From Micromonospora lupini (GTDB lineage: Bacteria > Actinomycetota > Actinomycetes > Mycobacteriales > Micromonosporaceae), in contig NZ_JAPENL010000002.1 in the NCBI RefSeq assembly GCF_026342015.1, positions 1,245,001-1,309,000 on the forward strand: 64,000 nt of DNA, given 5' to 3'. Below are positions 41,234 to 49,961 of this stretch, in pieces. Numbering within the stretch: the first letter of the stretch is position 1; the number at the start of each line of letters is the position of its first letter. The notes below the pieces were generated by a model. The model was not told where the DNA came from. It made no database searches and saw only the letters and a list, made by a program, of their open reading frames with translations. Made by a program: the position numbers and the translations under genes.

Positions 41234-42451
41234 TCACCCGTGCACGGGCAGCGGGTCGCGGACGATCGGGCAGGACATGCAGCGCGGGCCTCCCCGGCCG
41301 GAGCCCAGCTCCGAACCGGCGATCGGGATGACCTCGATGCCGGCCCGCTCCAACTGCGCGTTGGTCTCGGTGTTGCGCTCGTAGCCGACGCAGAGCCGGG
41401 GCGCCAGGGCGAGGGTGTTGTTGCCGTCGTCCCACTGCTCGCGTTCCGCGGTGACCGGGTCCAGGCCGGTGTCGATGACCCGGAGCTGGTCCAGGTCCAT
41501 CGCGTCGGCGGCGGCCCGCAGGAAGGGCGCCGGGCCGTCCACGCGCGGATCCTCACCGTCCGCGCCGGCGATCACTGTGTACGCCGAGAGCGTGCTGGCG
41601 ATGTTCGGGTACATCAGCACGGCGTCGGCGTCGACCATCGTGCACACGGTGTCCAGGTGCATGGTGGCGCGCTTCTGGGCGATCGGCACCACCAGGATGG
41701 TGTGGGCCAGCCCGGCGGCGAAGACCTGCCGACCGAGGCGTTCGGCGCCGGCGGGGGTGGTCCGCTCGCCCACCCCGACCGCGAGGACGCCCGGTGCGAG
41801 CAGCAGGACGTCCCCGCCCTCCAGGTGCTCCAGGTTCGGGCGGTAGACGAACTCGGTGCCGGCGAAGCGCGGATGGTGGCGGTAGATGGCGTCGGTCAGG
41901 GTCGTCTCCCGGCGGCGGGCCGGCATGGCCAGGCTGGTGACACCCACCCGGTCACCGATCCACAGCGACGAGTCCCGGGTGAACAACAGGTTCGGCAGCG
42001 GGTCGATGACGAAGTCGTGCCGGTCCATCAGGGTGTAGACAAGGCCGCCCGGCCGCTCCGAGCTGATCCGCAGCTCCTCGTGGGCGAGCCCGGCGGTGAG
42101 CACGTCGGCAAGCGCGACCGGGTCCAGATAGGCGAGGTGGTCGGCGACCCGGGCGCGGAGCGTGTCGCCGAGTCGACGGGAACGCAGCACCTCCTCGGTC
42201 AACTCGGCGCGGGCCTCCTCGACGGCAAGCGTCTCGGCCAGCAGGGTGGCCAGGTAGAGCACCTCGACGCCGCGCTCGCGCAGGGCGGCGGCGAACGCGT
42301 CGTGCTCCTCCTGGGCGCGGCCGACCCAGGGGATCGCGTCGAAAAGGAGTGAGTCGTTGTTGCGAGGGGTGAGCCGGGCCAGTTCCGGGCCGGGCCGGTG
42401 CAGCAGCACGGTGCCGAGCCGACCGACTTCACTGTCGACGTAGTGGGTCAC
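41234..42451 (-). CDS. arcA: Arginine deiminase
   Basis: 405 residues. SEVGRLGTVLLHRPGPEL, NLLFTRDSSLWIGD, HLEGGDVLLLAPGVLAVGVG, MHLDTVCTMVD (catalytic His) and CMSCPIVRDPL at the end (catalytic Cys) match arginine deiminase. It hydrolyses arginine to citrulline and ammonia. No arcB, arcC or arcD is near, so an energy-yielding ADI operon is not present here. The GTG at 42451 has TACGCT ending 6 nt upstream; an in-frame ATG at 42517 inside the palindrome is less likely. Confidence 0.93.
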   Translation of the reverse strand: MTHYVDSEVGRLGTVLLHRPGPELARLTPRNNDSLLFDAIPWVGRAQEEHDAFAAALRERGVEVLYLATLLAETLAVEEARAELTEEVLRSRRLGDTLRARVADHLAYLDPVALADVLTAGLAHEELRISSERPGGLVYTLMDRHDFVIDPLPNLLFTRDSSLWIGDRVGVTSLAMPARRRETTLTDAIYRHHPRFAGTEFVYRPNLEHLEGGDVLLLAPGVLAVGVGERTTPAGAERLGRQVFAAGLAHTILVVPIAQKRATMHLDTVCTMVDADAVLMYPNIASTLSAYTVIAGADGEDPRVDGPAPFLRAAADAMDLDQLRVIDTGLDPVTAEREQWDDGNNTLALAPRLCVGYERNTETNAQLERAGIEVIPIAGSELGSGRGGPRCMSCPIVRDPLPVHG

Positions 42452-42493
42452 CCCCGCAGCGTAGGGCAGGGTTTGGCGGCATCCGAGAAAAGA

Positions 42494-42524
42494 ACTGTGG
42501 ATGAATATGGCATTCATCCACAGT
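42494..42524. promoter_or_regulatory. 13-bp perfect inverted repeat with DnaA-box-like arms
   Basis: ACTGTGGATGAAT (42494-42506) and ATTCATCCACAGT (42512-42524) are perfect complements with a 5-nt loop. Each arm carries a TTCATCCACA-like sequence close to a DnaA box. It lies in the divergent gap between arcA and the NERD-like gene, about 30-40 nt upstream of the arcA -10. Confidence 0.6.
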
Positions 42525-42618
42525 CACTCCGGCGCTCCGGCTTGCCGAACACCGGGAGTGGCAACGTAGGGTAGTGAGGACATAACTTCGAGGGACCTTT
42601 TGCCGGAGGTCGACGACG

Positions 42619-43359
42619 ATGACTGTCTTTCCCGCACGACGAGCCGTACCGACCGCCCGGGCACTGCCGCCCATCGCGGTGCCCCACCCCCGGGTCGAGT
42701 CACCCGGGGCTCTGGAGCCGGTCCGTCCGACACCGCTCGAATGGGCCCGCCGCCGCCGTGCCGAGCGGGGAGCCCGTCGACTGGAGGCGGCCGGAGCGCG
42801 GGCGCTCGGCCAGCTCGACCATCTCGGGCCGGCCTGGCACGTCATCGAGTGGCCCCGCACCGACGCGTCGGACGTCCTTCTCGACCGCACCCAGGACGAC
42901 CGCGCCGGGTTCCTCGCCATCGGGCCGAGCGGCCTGTTCGCGGTGACCATCGCCGACCACGGCCGGGCCCGGGTGCTCGTCGCCGGGGACGTCGTGCAGA
43001 TCAACGGCAAGCGGCCGCCGTACGTCACCGAGGCCCGTCGGGACGCCAAGCGGGCCAGCAAGGCCCTCTCCGACGCGGTGGGGCTGACCATTCCCGTGAC
43101 GCCGGTGCTGACCTTCGTGGGCTCCGGCGTGATCAGCGTCTACGGCCTTCCGAAGGACTGCCTGATGGCCACCCACCGGGAGTTGGATCGGCTTCTCGTG
43201 GCCGGTGGCAGCCGGATCAGCCCGGCCACGGCCGAGAAGCTGTCCCGGGTGGCACAGCACCCCAACACCTGGCTGAACGGCACGTACCGTCCATCGGCCG
43301 ACTACCGGTGGTACGAGGAGGGCCGAACGGCCGCTGACAAGCCGGCCCACCGCCGGTAA
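42619..43359 (+). CDS. NERD-like (nuclease-related domain) protein
   Basis: 246 residues. A basic Arg/Ala helix (EWARRRRAERGARRLEAAG) precedes a domain like NERD: LGPAWHVIEWP, AGFLAIGPSGLFAVTIADHG (the hydrophobic beta strands), VVQINGKRPPYVTEARRDAK and PVTPVLTFVGSGVISVYGLP. Key nuclease acidic/Lys residues are not clearly conserved, so activity is doubtful. TTGCCG (42542) and TAGGGT (42567), 19 nt apart, may be its promoter. GGAGG lies ~10 nt before the ATG. Confidence 0.68.
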   Translation: MTVFPARRAVPTARALPPIAVPHPRVESPGALEPVRPTPLEWARRRRAERGARRLEAAGARALGQLDHLGPAWHVIEWPRTDASDVLLDRTQDDRAGFLAIGPSGLFAVTIADHGRARVLVAGDVVQINGKRPPYVTEARRDAKRASKALSDAVGLTIPVTPVLTFVGSGVISVYGLPKDCLMATHRELDRLLVAGGSRISPATAEKLSRVAQHPNTWLNGTYRPSADYRWYEEGRTAADKPAHRR

Positions 43360-43527
43360 CGTCACCGGCGACGCCACGCGGCCCCGGTCCCCCACCTACC
43401 CCACCGGCTCCCGCGCCGTCGCCGGCCGCCCCGGTTCGAGCTGTGCGGTCCGGTGACCTGGTGCGCTCGGTGATTCCGTCGGCGACCGGCTAGCGTGGAC
43501 AGTCCGTCGGTGGACATAGGAGGCGCG

Positions 43528-43986
43528 GTGGCCCACGTCGAACTCTCGCTCTCGGAAGTGTTCGTGCCGTCGGCGCGGGCCTCGACAGAGCTGGAGTCCG
43601 ACAACGTCGGCCAGTGGTCCTCGACTGTCGACCGGGCCGACGAGCCCTGCCTGCTGATCGACGCCGACACCCGGGTGGTGGCCATCTCCACCGCCGGCTG
43701 CGAGCTGCTCTGCCTGGGCGACCCGGCGGGCCTGATCGGGCGACCGCTGCTCGACGGCGGGCTGCGCCTGCTGGACTTCACCGCCAACCGGGGCGAGCTG
43801 ACCGAGGCCGAGATCGACAAGATCCCGCCGCTGCTGGCGCTCTCCTCAGGCCGGCTCGCCCGTGGGCTGCTGCGGGTGCAGGCCGCCTCGGCGGACAGCT
43901 CCGACGCGACTGTCGACGCGATCTCCACCCCGGTGCTCACCGACGGTGCGGTGGCTGGCTCACTCACCTTCTTCTCCGAGGTCTGA
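43528..43986 (+). CDS. Small PAS-domain protein
   Basis: 152 residues, mostly one PAS fold: DEPCLLIDADTRVVAISTAG, CELLCLGDPAGLIGRPLLDG, and VLTDGAVAGSLTFFSEV as the closing strand. No output domain is fused. It may be a sensory adaptor for a regulator encoded elsewhere. The GTG at 43528 has GGAGG 4 nt upstream. An in-frame GTG at 43495 follows TAGCGT directly and is less likely. Confidence 0.7.
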   Translation: MAHVELSLSEVFVPSARASTELESDNVGQWSSTVDRADEPCLLIDADTRVVAISTAGCELLCLGDPAGLIGRPLLDGGLRLLDFTANRGELTEAEIDKIPPLLALSSGRLARGLLRVQAASADSSDATVDAISTPVLTDGAVAGSLTFFSEV

Positions 43987-44061
43987 CCTGCGGCGCAATG
44001 TGTCGTTCGCCGCACGCGGCGATGACGGGGTGGGCCCACACCCACGCCGTAAGGTGCCCTC

Positions 44062-44451
44062 ATGCTCGATATCGCTCTGCTCCCGGGGGAGTACGCCGTG
44101 TGCCGGTTACGTGCCGGCACCGCCCTGCCGGACGCGCTGTCGAGTGGGCTGGGCAGCGCCGATGTGGTCACGGTGAGCTGGACCGCCGACGGGATCTCGG
44201 TGATCTGCCCGACCGACCGGGTGCCCACCCAGGCGGTGGTGGAGACCACCTGGCGCTGCCTGCGCGTCGTCGGCCCGACGGGAGTGGACGGCACCGGAAC
44301 ACTTGCGGCGCTCGTCGACCCGCTCGCCACGGCCCGGGTCAGCGTGGTCACGTTCTCCACCTTCGACACCGACTACGTGCTGGTGCCGACCGTCCGGTTG
44401 ACCGAGGGCACGGCCGCCCTGGAGCGCGCCGGGCACCGCGTCCTCGGCTGA
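44062..44451 (+). CDS. ACT-like (CASTOR-type) domain protein
   Basis: 129 residues with two ACT-like halves: LLPGEYAVCRLRAGTALPDA, SVICPTDRVPTQAVVETTWR and ARVSVVTFSTFDTDYVLVPT. The last resembles the amino-acid-binding ACT module found in CASTOR-like proteins ('...STFDTDYVLV...'). It may bind an amino acid. TAAGGT ends 6 nt before the ATG. Pathway unknown; it stands 1 kb before pheA. Confidence 0.75.
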   Translation: MLDIALLPGEYAVCRLRAGTALPDALSSGLGSADVVTVSWTADGISVICPTDRVPTQAVVETTWRCLRVVGPTGVDGTGTLAALVDPLATARVSVVTFSTFDTDYVLVPTVRLTEGTAALERAGHRVLG

Positions 44452-44534
44452 GCTTCACCCGGCCGACCGCTCGCCCTACGATGGGCTCGGCCACCCGGCC
44501 AACACGACGTTTCCCCTGTCCCGAGGATCGGCCC

Positions 44535-45140
44535 GTGCCGTTCACCACGCCCCGCCACCCGATGCCCCCGCCCCGGGTGACGACCGCCATCACACACGTG
44601 GCGGTTCGTGCGCTGCCCGTGGCCGGGGCCCTGCTGGCGCTCCTCACCGTCGGGGCGCTGACCGGCTGTGGCGCCCCTCCCGAGCTGCGCGACCCGGCAG
44701 GTGTGCCAAGCGGTGCCAGCACTCCGACCGCGCCCGGCCCGACGGGCGTCCCGACGAGCACGCCGTCCACCGTGCCGAGCACTCCGCCGGTCGCCACTCA
44801 GTCGGCCACCGGAGACCCCGGCCTCGTCGCCACGGCCTGCCGGAACGGCCCCAGCGGCCAGCGAGTGGTGCAACTGCTGCGCGGTCGGGCCTCCGTGCTC
44901 CCGGACAACGTGCGGGTCCGGGTCCGCACCGGGCCGCTGTGCGCCGCCGACTGGCAGTACACAGTGCTGGAGGTGACCGGGCACGAGGAGCTTCAGGTCG
45001 TCACCCGGGGTCGACCCACCGCCCCGGAACTGGTCACCGCCGGCACCGACGTGTGCACCATCGAGGTCCGGGCCACCGGCCCCGCCGGGATCCGTACGCT
45101 CGCCTGCGATGCCGGTCCGGCGGTCCGGCCGGGTGCGTAG
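44535..45140 (+). CDS. Secreted lipoprotein of unknown function
   Basis: 201 residues. A signal peptide ends in the lipobox LTGC (ALLALLTVGALTGC), followed by a Ser/Thr/Pro-rich spacer and a ~90-residue domain with two to three further Cys (ATACRNGPSG, TGPLCAADWQYTVLEVTG, GTDVCTIEV, RTLACDAG) that could form disulfides. Alternative in-frame starts are GTG 44535 and ATG 44562. It ends 10 nt before pheA. Confidence 0.72.
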   Translation: MPFTTPRHPMPPPRVTTAITHVAVRALPVAGALLALLTVGALTGCGAPPELRDPAGVPSGASTPTAPGPTGVPTSTPSTVPSTPPVATQSATGDPGLVATACRNGPSGQRVVQLLRGRASVLPDNVRVRVRTGPLCAADWQYTVLEVTGHEELQVVTRGRPTAPELVTAGTDVCTIEVRATGPAGIRTLACDAGPAVRPGA

Positions 45141-45150
45141 TCTGGTCGAC

Positions 45151-46107
45151 ATGCCCGGAACACCGCCTACGCGCTTCGTCTACCTCGGCCCGGAGGGCAC
45201 CTTCGCCGAGCAGGCCCTGCGCACCATCCCCGCCGCCGAGCACGGCACCAGGACGCCGGCCCGCAGCGTCGGGGAGGCACTGGACAGCGTCCGCGCCGGG
45301 GATGCCGACGCGGCGTTGGTGCCGCTGGAAAACTCGATCGGTGGGGCGGTCGGCGTCACCCTCGACGAGATGGCCGAGGGCGAGCCGTTGGTGATCACCC
45401 GAGAGGTGATCCTGCCCGTCGACTTCGTGCTCGCCGCACGCGCGGGCACCGCGCTGCCGGCGGTCCGCACGGTCGCGGCGCATCCGCAGGCGTCCACCCA
45501 GTGCCGGGGCTGGCTGCGCGACCACGTTCCCGACGCGGTGGTGGTCGACGTGCTCTCCAACGGCGCGGCAGCCGCCGGCGCCGGTTCCGGTGAGTACGAC
45601 GCCGCGATCTGCGCGCCGATCGGGGCGGCCCGACACCGGCTCGCCCTGCTCGCTGACAAGATCGCCGACCATCCCGACGCGGTGACCCGGTTCGTCCTGG
45701 TCTCCCGCCCCGGGCCACCCCCACCGCCGACCGGCGACGACCTCACCTCGCTTGCCGTCTACATCGCCCACGACCGGGTCGGCGCGCTGCTGTCGGTGCT
45801 CATGGAGTTGGCCGTCCGCGGCGTCAACCTGACCCGGATCGAGTCCCGCCCGACCGGTGAGGCGCTGGGCCGGTACGTCTTCTTCCTCGACTGCACGGGG
45901 CACGTGGCCGACGTGCGGCTGGGCGAGGCGTTGCAGGGGCTGCGCCGGGTGTGCGCGGACGTCCACTTCCTGGGGTCGTACCCCCGGCACCGCTGGGTCG
46001 AGGCGGCGGGCGAACGGCCCGTTCCCGCGCCGGCCGGCCTCTCCGACGTCGACTACGCCGACGCGGCGGCCTGGCTGGCCCGGCTGCGCACTGGCGAGTT
46101 GAGCTGA
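45151..46107 (+). CDS. pheA: Prephenate dehydratase
   Basis: 318 residues, monofunctional PheA. FVYLGPEGTFAEQALR opens the catalytic domain, ALVPLENSIGGAVGVTLDEM carries its conserved Asn-Ser, and ADKIADHPDAVTRFVLVSRP its Thr-Arg-Phe. The C-terminal ACT domain has VGALLSVLMELAVRGVNLTR and ESRPTGEALGRYVFFLDC, the phenylalanine feedback site. It converts prephenate to phenylpyruvate. TAGTCT ends 7 nt before the ATG, so a leaderless message is likely. Confidence 0.96.
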   Translation: MPGTPPTRFVYLGPEGTFAEQALRTIPAAEHGTRTPARSVGEALDSVRAGDADAALVPLENSIGGAVGVTLDEMAEGEPLVITREVILPVDFVLAARAGTALPAVRTVAAHPQASTQCRGWLRDHVPDAVVVDVLSNGAAAAGAGSGEYDAAICAPIGAARHRLALLADKIADHPDAVTRFVLVSRPGPPPPPTGDDLTSLAVYIAHDRVGALLSVLMELAVRGVNLTRIESRPTGEALGRYVFFLDCTGHVADVRLGEALQGLRRVCADVHFLGSYPRHRWVEAAGERPVPAPAGLSDVDYADAAAWLARLRTGELS

Positions 46108-46111
46108 CCGG

Positions 46112-46143
46112 GCGGGGCTCTCCCGGATCAGGGAGCGCCCCGC
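46112..46143. terminator. Two-way terminator between pheA and the AIM24 gene
   Basis: A 13-nt GC-rich arm at 46112-46124 pairs with 46131-46143 with one mismatch around a 6-nt loop. It lies between convergent stops, 4 nt after pheA and 10 nt from the AIM24 stop. Confidence 0.8.
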
Positions 46144-46153
46144 ACCGGCGTGG

Positions 46154-46876
46154 TCAGCTCAGCAGACCGCCGAGCAGACCACCCTCCTGCTGCTGCTGAC
46201 CGCTGCCCATGACCGGCGGCTCCTCGGACGGCTGGACCACCACAAAGCCCTGACCTGCGAAGCTCATGGTGAACGACTCGCCGGTGCGGCGGCCCAGCAG
46301 CGTGCCGAGGCCGAGCTGTTCGGCGCGGTGGTAGCCGGTCTGGAGGTTTGCCGACCAGCAGACGGCGGCCTGCGGGTCGACGTACGTCGGGGCGTCCACG
46401 TTGAGCACCACAGGGGTGCCCTTGGTCGTGATGGCGATCCGGCCGTACCCGCTGAACACGCAGTTGAACAGGCCGGACGAGGAGGCCATCCCGGCGCCGC
46501 CGACCATCCTGATGTCGTACTGGAGGGTCGAGTCGAAGGCGAGCACGCTGGAACCGTTTATGGAGAGCGCGTCGCCCGGCTCCAGGTCGATGATGTGCAC
46601 GTCCTTGGCCAGCTCGGCGAGGAAGACGTCACCCTGGCCGGTGACCTTCATCAGCGGGACGCCCTCGCCGGTGAGCTTCTGCTTGAGGAACTTGCCGAGC
46701 CCACCCGAGCCCAGCGCCTGGAACTGCACATTGCCCTGGTAGGCGACCATCGACCCGACCCGGGCCATCGCCTCGCCGTTGAGCTCGATCTTCAACATCT
46801 TGGAGTTCTGTAGCCGCATGCCGGCCTGCGCGGACTCCTTCTCCAGATTTTCCGCCGAGAACAGCTCGCTGCGCAT
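46154..46876 (-). CDS. AIM24 family protein
   Basis: 240 residues, all-beta, with the AIM24/TIGR00266 sequence: MLKIELNGEAMARVGSMVAY, GQGDVFLAELAKDVHIIDLE, DALSINGSSVLAFDSTLQYD, GLFNCVFSGYGRIAITTKGT and VLNVDAPTYVDPQAAVCWSA. It ends with a Gly/Gln tail (SGQQQQEGGLLGGLLS). Bacterial members have no firm function. The ATG has AGGAGG 8-9 nt upstream; an in-frame ATG at 46945 is unlikely. Confidence 0.9.
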   Translation of the reverse strand: MRSELFSAENLEKESAQAGMRLQNSKMLKIELNGEAMARVGSMVAYQGNVQFQALGSGGLGKFLKQKLTGEGVPLMKVTGQGDVFLAELAKDVHIIDLEPGDALSINGSSVLAFDSTLQYDIRMVGGAGMASSSGLFNCVFSGYGRIAITTKGTPVVLNVDAPTYVDPQAAVCWSANLQTGYHRAEQLGLGTLLGRRTGESFTMSFAGQGFVVVQPSEEPPVMGSGQQQQEGGLLGGLLS

Positions 46877-46993
46877 GAAAGGTGCCTCCTGAAACGGTCG
46901 CGGTCGCTGCTCCGACCGTAGGCGACCACGGCAACCGGGGGCCATCGGCCGAGCGGCGTGCCGCGGCCGGGCGTCGCGGTGAGCGGCCGGGCT

Positions 46994-47347
46994 TCAGCCC
47001 CAGCCCAGTGCGTGCAGCCGCGCGTCGTCGATGCCGAAGTGGTGGGCGATCTCGTGCACGACAGTCACCGCGACCTCGTCGACGACGTCCTCGTCGCTGT
47101 CGCAGATCCGCAGGATCGGACGACGGTAGATGAAGATCCGGTCCGGCAGCACGCCCGAGTAGTCCCAACCGCGGCTGGTGAGCGCATGCCCCTCGTAGAG
47201 GCCGAGCAGGTCGGGTTCGGTGTGCGGTGGGTCGTCCTCGACCAGGATCACCACGTTGCTCATGAGGCCGAGCAGTTCCTCGGGCACCTCGTCGAGGGCG
47301 TCAGCAACCAGCTCCTCGAAGCGCTCGCGAGTCATCTCCACCGGCAC
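46994..47347 (-). CDS. Small zincin-like metallopeptidase family protein
   Basis: 117 residues with EEELVADALDEVP-type lead-in (RFEELVADALDEVPEELLGL), NVVILVEDDPP and the metal site VVHEIAHHFGIDDARLHALG, an HExxH-x6-D pattern. Actinobacterial members lie near pheA/serS. The substrate is unknown. CAGAAT ends 6 nt before the GTG at 47347, which selects this start over the ATG at 47335. Confidence 0.88.
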   Translation of the reverse strand: MPVEMTRERFEELVADALDEVPEELLGLMSNVVILVEDDPPHTEPDLLGLYEGHALTSRGWDYSGVLPDRIFIYRRPILRICDSDEDVVDEVAVTVVHEIAHHFGIDDARLHALGWG

Positions 47348-47493
47348 GCGTCCATTCTGCCCGACACCTGACCGATCGGCCGGCTCGTGCTCGGCCACCG
47401 GGCCGGATCCGTGCGCTGATCGAGGAGAGCGACCACCCCCGGCCGGGTCCGCGCGCTCAGCGGCGGGAGCGGCGACCGGCGCCGCTGTCCGCG

Positions 47494-47548
47494 CGTTCAC
47501 GAAAGGCAGCGGCCGCCCGGGACCGGGCGGAGGCTCCTTCCGTGAACG
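47494..47548 (-). terminator. Imperfect long hairpin downstream of the OsmC gene
   Basis: Arms beginning CGTTCACGAAAGG (47494) and ending CCTTCCGTGAACG (47548) form an imperfect stem of about 26 bp. It starts 22 nt beyond the OsmC stop on the reverse strand. Confidence 0.6.
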
Positions 47549-47569
47549 TGCGGCGTGCGGATCGTCGGG

Positions 47570-48001
47570 TCAGGAAGCCAGGCGAGCGGTGAGGGTGATC
47601 TCGGCGCCCGGCGAGAGCAGGCGGGAGATCGGGCAGTTGGCCTTGGCGGCCTCGGCGAGCTTCTGGAACTCCGCCTCGTCGACCCCGGGCACCTGGCCGA
47701 CGGTCTCCAGGTCGATCCGGGTCACGCTCATTCCGGCGTCGGTCTTGTCCAGGTGGACCTTGGCGGTGGTCTCGACCGAGGTGGGCGTCGAGCCGGCGTC
47801 GGCGAGGGCCTTCGAGAACGCCATCGAGAAGCAGCCGGCGTGTGCGGCGGCGATCAGCTCCTCGGGGTTGGTGCCCTCACCCTCCTCGAAGCGCGACTTG
47901 AATGAGTAGTTGCCGGACAGGCCGCCCTTACCGGTGCGGACGGAGCCGGAACCCTCGGTGAGATTGCCCTGCCATTGTGCGGAAGCGGTACGGATAGGCA
48001 T
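47570..48001 (-). CDS. OsmC-type peroxiredoxin
   Basis: 143 residues. RTASAQWQGNLTEGSG, NPEELIAAAHAGCFSMAFSK (first catalytic Cys) and AKANCPISRLLSPGAEITLT (second catalytic Cys) match the OsmC branch of OsmC/Ohr thiol peroxidases, which reduce organic hydroperoxides. TAGCGT ends 7 nt before the ATG, suggesting a leaderless mRNA. A hairpin follows the gene. Confidence 0.93.
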   Translation of the reverse strand: MPIRTASAQWQGNLTEGSGSVRTGKGGLSGNYSFKSRFEEGEGTNPEELIAAAHAGCFSMAFSKALADAGSTPTSVETTAKVHLDKTDAGMSVTRIDLETVGQVPGVDEAEFQKLAEAAKANCPISRLLSPGAEITLTARLAS

Positions 48002-48175
48002 GAGGAGAACGCTAGCGGAAACGTGTCTCCCGAGCGACCGACCGGCACCGACGCCTGCCGTGCGATTCCCGTCACCCCTCGTGGAGGCGCGACGCGGGCG
48101 GCTTCGGCAGCGACACCAGCGCGACCCCCTGTGCCATGATTCGACGCAGGCCCGTGACCGGCGGAAGGATGGCCG

Positions 48176-48895
48176 ATGTCCGAGGAGCTGCCCATCCCAC
48201 GGCAGGGCGACCCGTCCGACGGGCCGACCGTGATCGAGTGGGGCGCCGACGAGCCCGCCACTGGACGCCGCCGCCTCGGCTGGTCCCTGGCCGGCATCAC
48301 CAGGGACCCCCGCCTGCCCGTGCTGCTCGCCGGTCTCGGCGCGGTGGCGGGGGTGGCCTCGCTGCTCGGCGAGTGGCTGGTGATGACCCTGCCGAACGGC
48401 GGCCCGGCCGGTTCCACCTCGGTCGACGTGCCCGCCGGAGTGTCCGACACCGGCGGCTTCGGCGTCGGCTGGCTGGTCGGCCTGCTCGGACTGGTCTGCA
48501 TCGTGGCACTGGCGCTGCGGGGCACGCCGGCCGTCCGGCCGAACGCCCGGCTGGTCGGGTTCACCCTGAGCGGGGCGCTGCTGGCACTGCTGGTGGCGGC
48601 GACGGCGACGCTCGACGACGCCGGTCAGCGCAACTACTTCTACGGGTCGGAGGACAACCTCCGGGTCGAGTACGGTCGCGGCCTGGTGATGGCGTACGTG
48701 GCCTGCGTGCTGTTCGCCGCGGCCCTGCGGCTGGCCCCGAACACGCCGACGAGGGACGACCCGCCCGAGGCCGCGACGGGGCAGGGCTGGCGCCGTCGGC
48801 ACCTCGACCCGGTCGAGAAGGACGCGCCGCCCGCGCCGGCTGACCTGACCGTGACGTCGGCGGCCCCGTTCGCCCGCCCCGAGCACCCCGCCTGA
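48176..48895 (+). CDS. Four-helix membrane protein of unknown function
   Basis: 239 residues: an acidic cytoplasmic start, four membrane helices (LPVLLAGLGAVAGVASLLGE, GVGWLVGLLGLVCIVALAL, LVGFTLSGALLALLVAATAT, GLVMAYVACVLFAAALRLA) and a Pro/Ala-rich tail. The loop after helix 1 is Gly/Ser/Val-rich. I recognise no family. AAGGA lies 6-7 nt before the ATG. Confidence 0.75.
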   Translation: MSEELPIPRQGDPSDGPTVIEWGADEPATGRRRLGWSLAGITRDPRLPVLLAGLGAVAGVASLLGEWLVMTLPNGGPAGSTSVDVPAGVSDTGGFGVGWLVGLLGLVCIVALALRGTPAVRPNARLVGFTLSGALLALLVAATATLDDAGQRNYFYGSEDNLRVEYGRGLVMAYVACVLFAAALRLAPNTPTRDDPPEAATGQGWRRRHLDPVEKDAPPAPADLTVTSAAPFARPEHPA

Positions 48896-48958
48896 GCCAG
48901 GCAGACCCGCCCCGACCCGTCGACCGCGTCGATCTTGCACCTTCTGCACCAACAAAGG

Positions 48959-48994
48959 GTGCATTCCGCCGCACCTCGGTGCCGGAAAATGCAC
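48959..48994. repeat. Imperfect inverted repeat downstream of the membrane protein gene
   Basis: GTGCATTCCGCCGCAC (48959-48974) pairs with 48978-48994 (ends GGAAAATGCAC), allowing a 2-nt bulge. It lies about 60 nt past the stop and about 145 nt before the first HAD gene, and could be a terminator. Confidence 0.5.
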
Positions 48995-49139
48995 GACCGC
49001 GGGGGTGGGGGAACGCCCCGCGAGTTGGTGTTCGATTCGCCTGGAAGCCATGGTGGGGGGCTGTTTCCCGAGGTACGGTTGCTGCCCGCCGTCACGCCGG
49101 GACCTGGCAGGTGCGACGGCGGCGGGCGAAGGAGGAACG

Positions 49140-49961
49140 ATGACCCGCCCGGGACTGCCCAAACTGATCGCGACCGACCTCGACGGAACGCTGGTCCGCA
49201 GCGATGACACCGTCTCCGCGTACACCCATGGGGTGCTCGACCGAGTGCGGGCCGCCGGAATTCCGGTGGTCGGCGCGACCGGCCGGGGCCCCCGACTGAC
49301 CGAGCTGACCCGCAACGACATCCGGGCCGCCGACTTCCTGGTGATGGCCGGCGGTGGGCGCGTGGTCGACCAGAGTGACCCGACCGGCCCGGTGGTGCTC
49401 CGCGACGAGCGGCTGCCCGCCGAGGTGCTGGCCCGGCTGCTCGCCGACCTGGAGGCCGAGGTAGGCCCCCTGACCGTGATGGTCGAGGCGTCCGACGAGC
49501 ACGACGCCCCGCTCTGGGGTGACTACCACGAGAGCTGGCCCTACCAGGACCGGTTCGAGGCGCGCAGCCGCGCCGAGTGCCTCGCCTGCGACGTGATCAA
49601 GGCGTTCGCCCGGACCGCCGACCACCACGTCGACGAGTTGCTGGCGGTGGCCCGTCGGATCGTCTCGCCGCAGGTCGCGACGCTGACCCAGGCCGGGCTC
49701 GGGTTCATCGAGATCTGCCCGCCCGGAGTGGACAAGGCGACCGGGCTGGCCGTGGTGGCGCAGAGCCTGGGTGTCGACCCCGCCGACGTCCTGGTCTTCG
49801 GCGACATGCCCAACGACCTTCCGATGTTCGAGTGGGCCGGCTGGTCCCGGGTCGCGGTGGCCAACGCGCACCCCGACGTCCGGGCCGCCGCTGACGAGGT
49901 GACCCTGCGCAACGACGACGACGGGGTGGCGGTGTACCTGGACCGGCTACTGTCCCGGTGA
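49140..49961 (+). CDS. Cof-type HAD phosphatase, copy 1
   Basis: 273 residues. LIATDLDGTLVRSDD is motif I (DxDGT), VVGATGRGPRL motif II, the cap domain follows, then GVDKATGLAVVAQSLGV (Lys) and VLVFGDMPNDLPMFEWAG motif IV (GDxxND). Such proteins dephosphorylate sugar phosphates or nucleotides. AAGGAGG lies 5 nt before the ATG. The stop overlaps the start of a second, related HAD gene. Confidence 0.93.
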   Translation: MTRPGLPKLIATDLDGTLVRSDDTVSAYTHGVLDRVRAAGIPVVGATGRGPRLTELTRNDIRAADFLVMAGGGRVVDQSDPTGPVVLRDERLPAEVLARLLADLEAEVGPLTVMVEASDEHDAPLWGDYHESWPYQDRFEARSRAECLACDVIKAFARTADHHVDELLAVARRIVSPQVATLTQAGLGFIEICPPGVDKATGLAVVAQSLGVDPADVLVFGDMPNDLPMFEWAGWSRVAVANAHPDVRAAADEVTLRNDDDGVAVYLDRLLSR

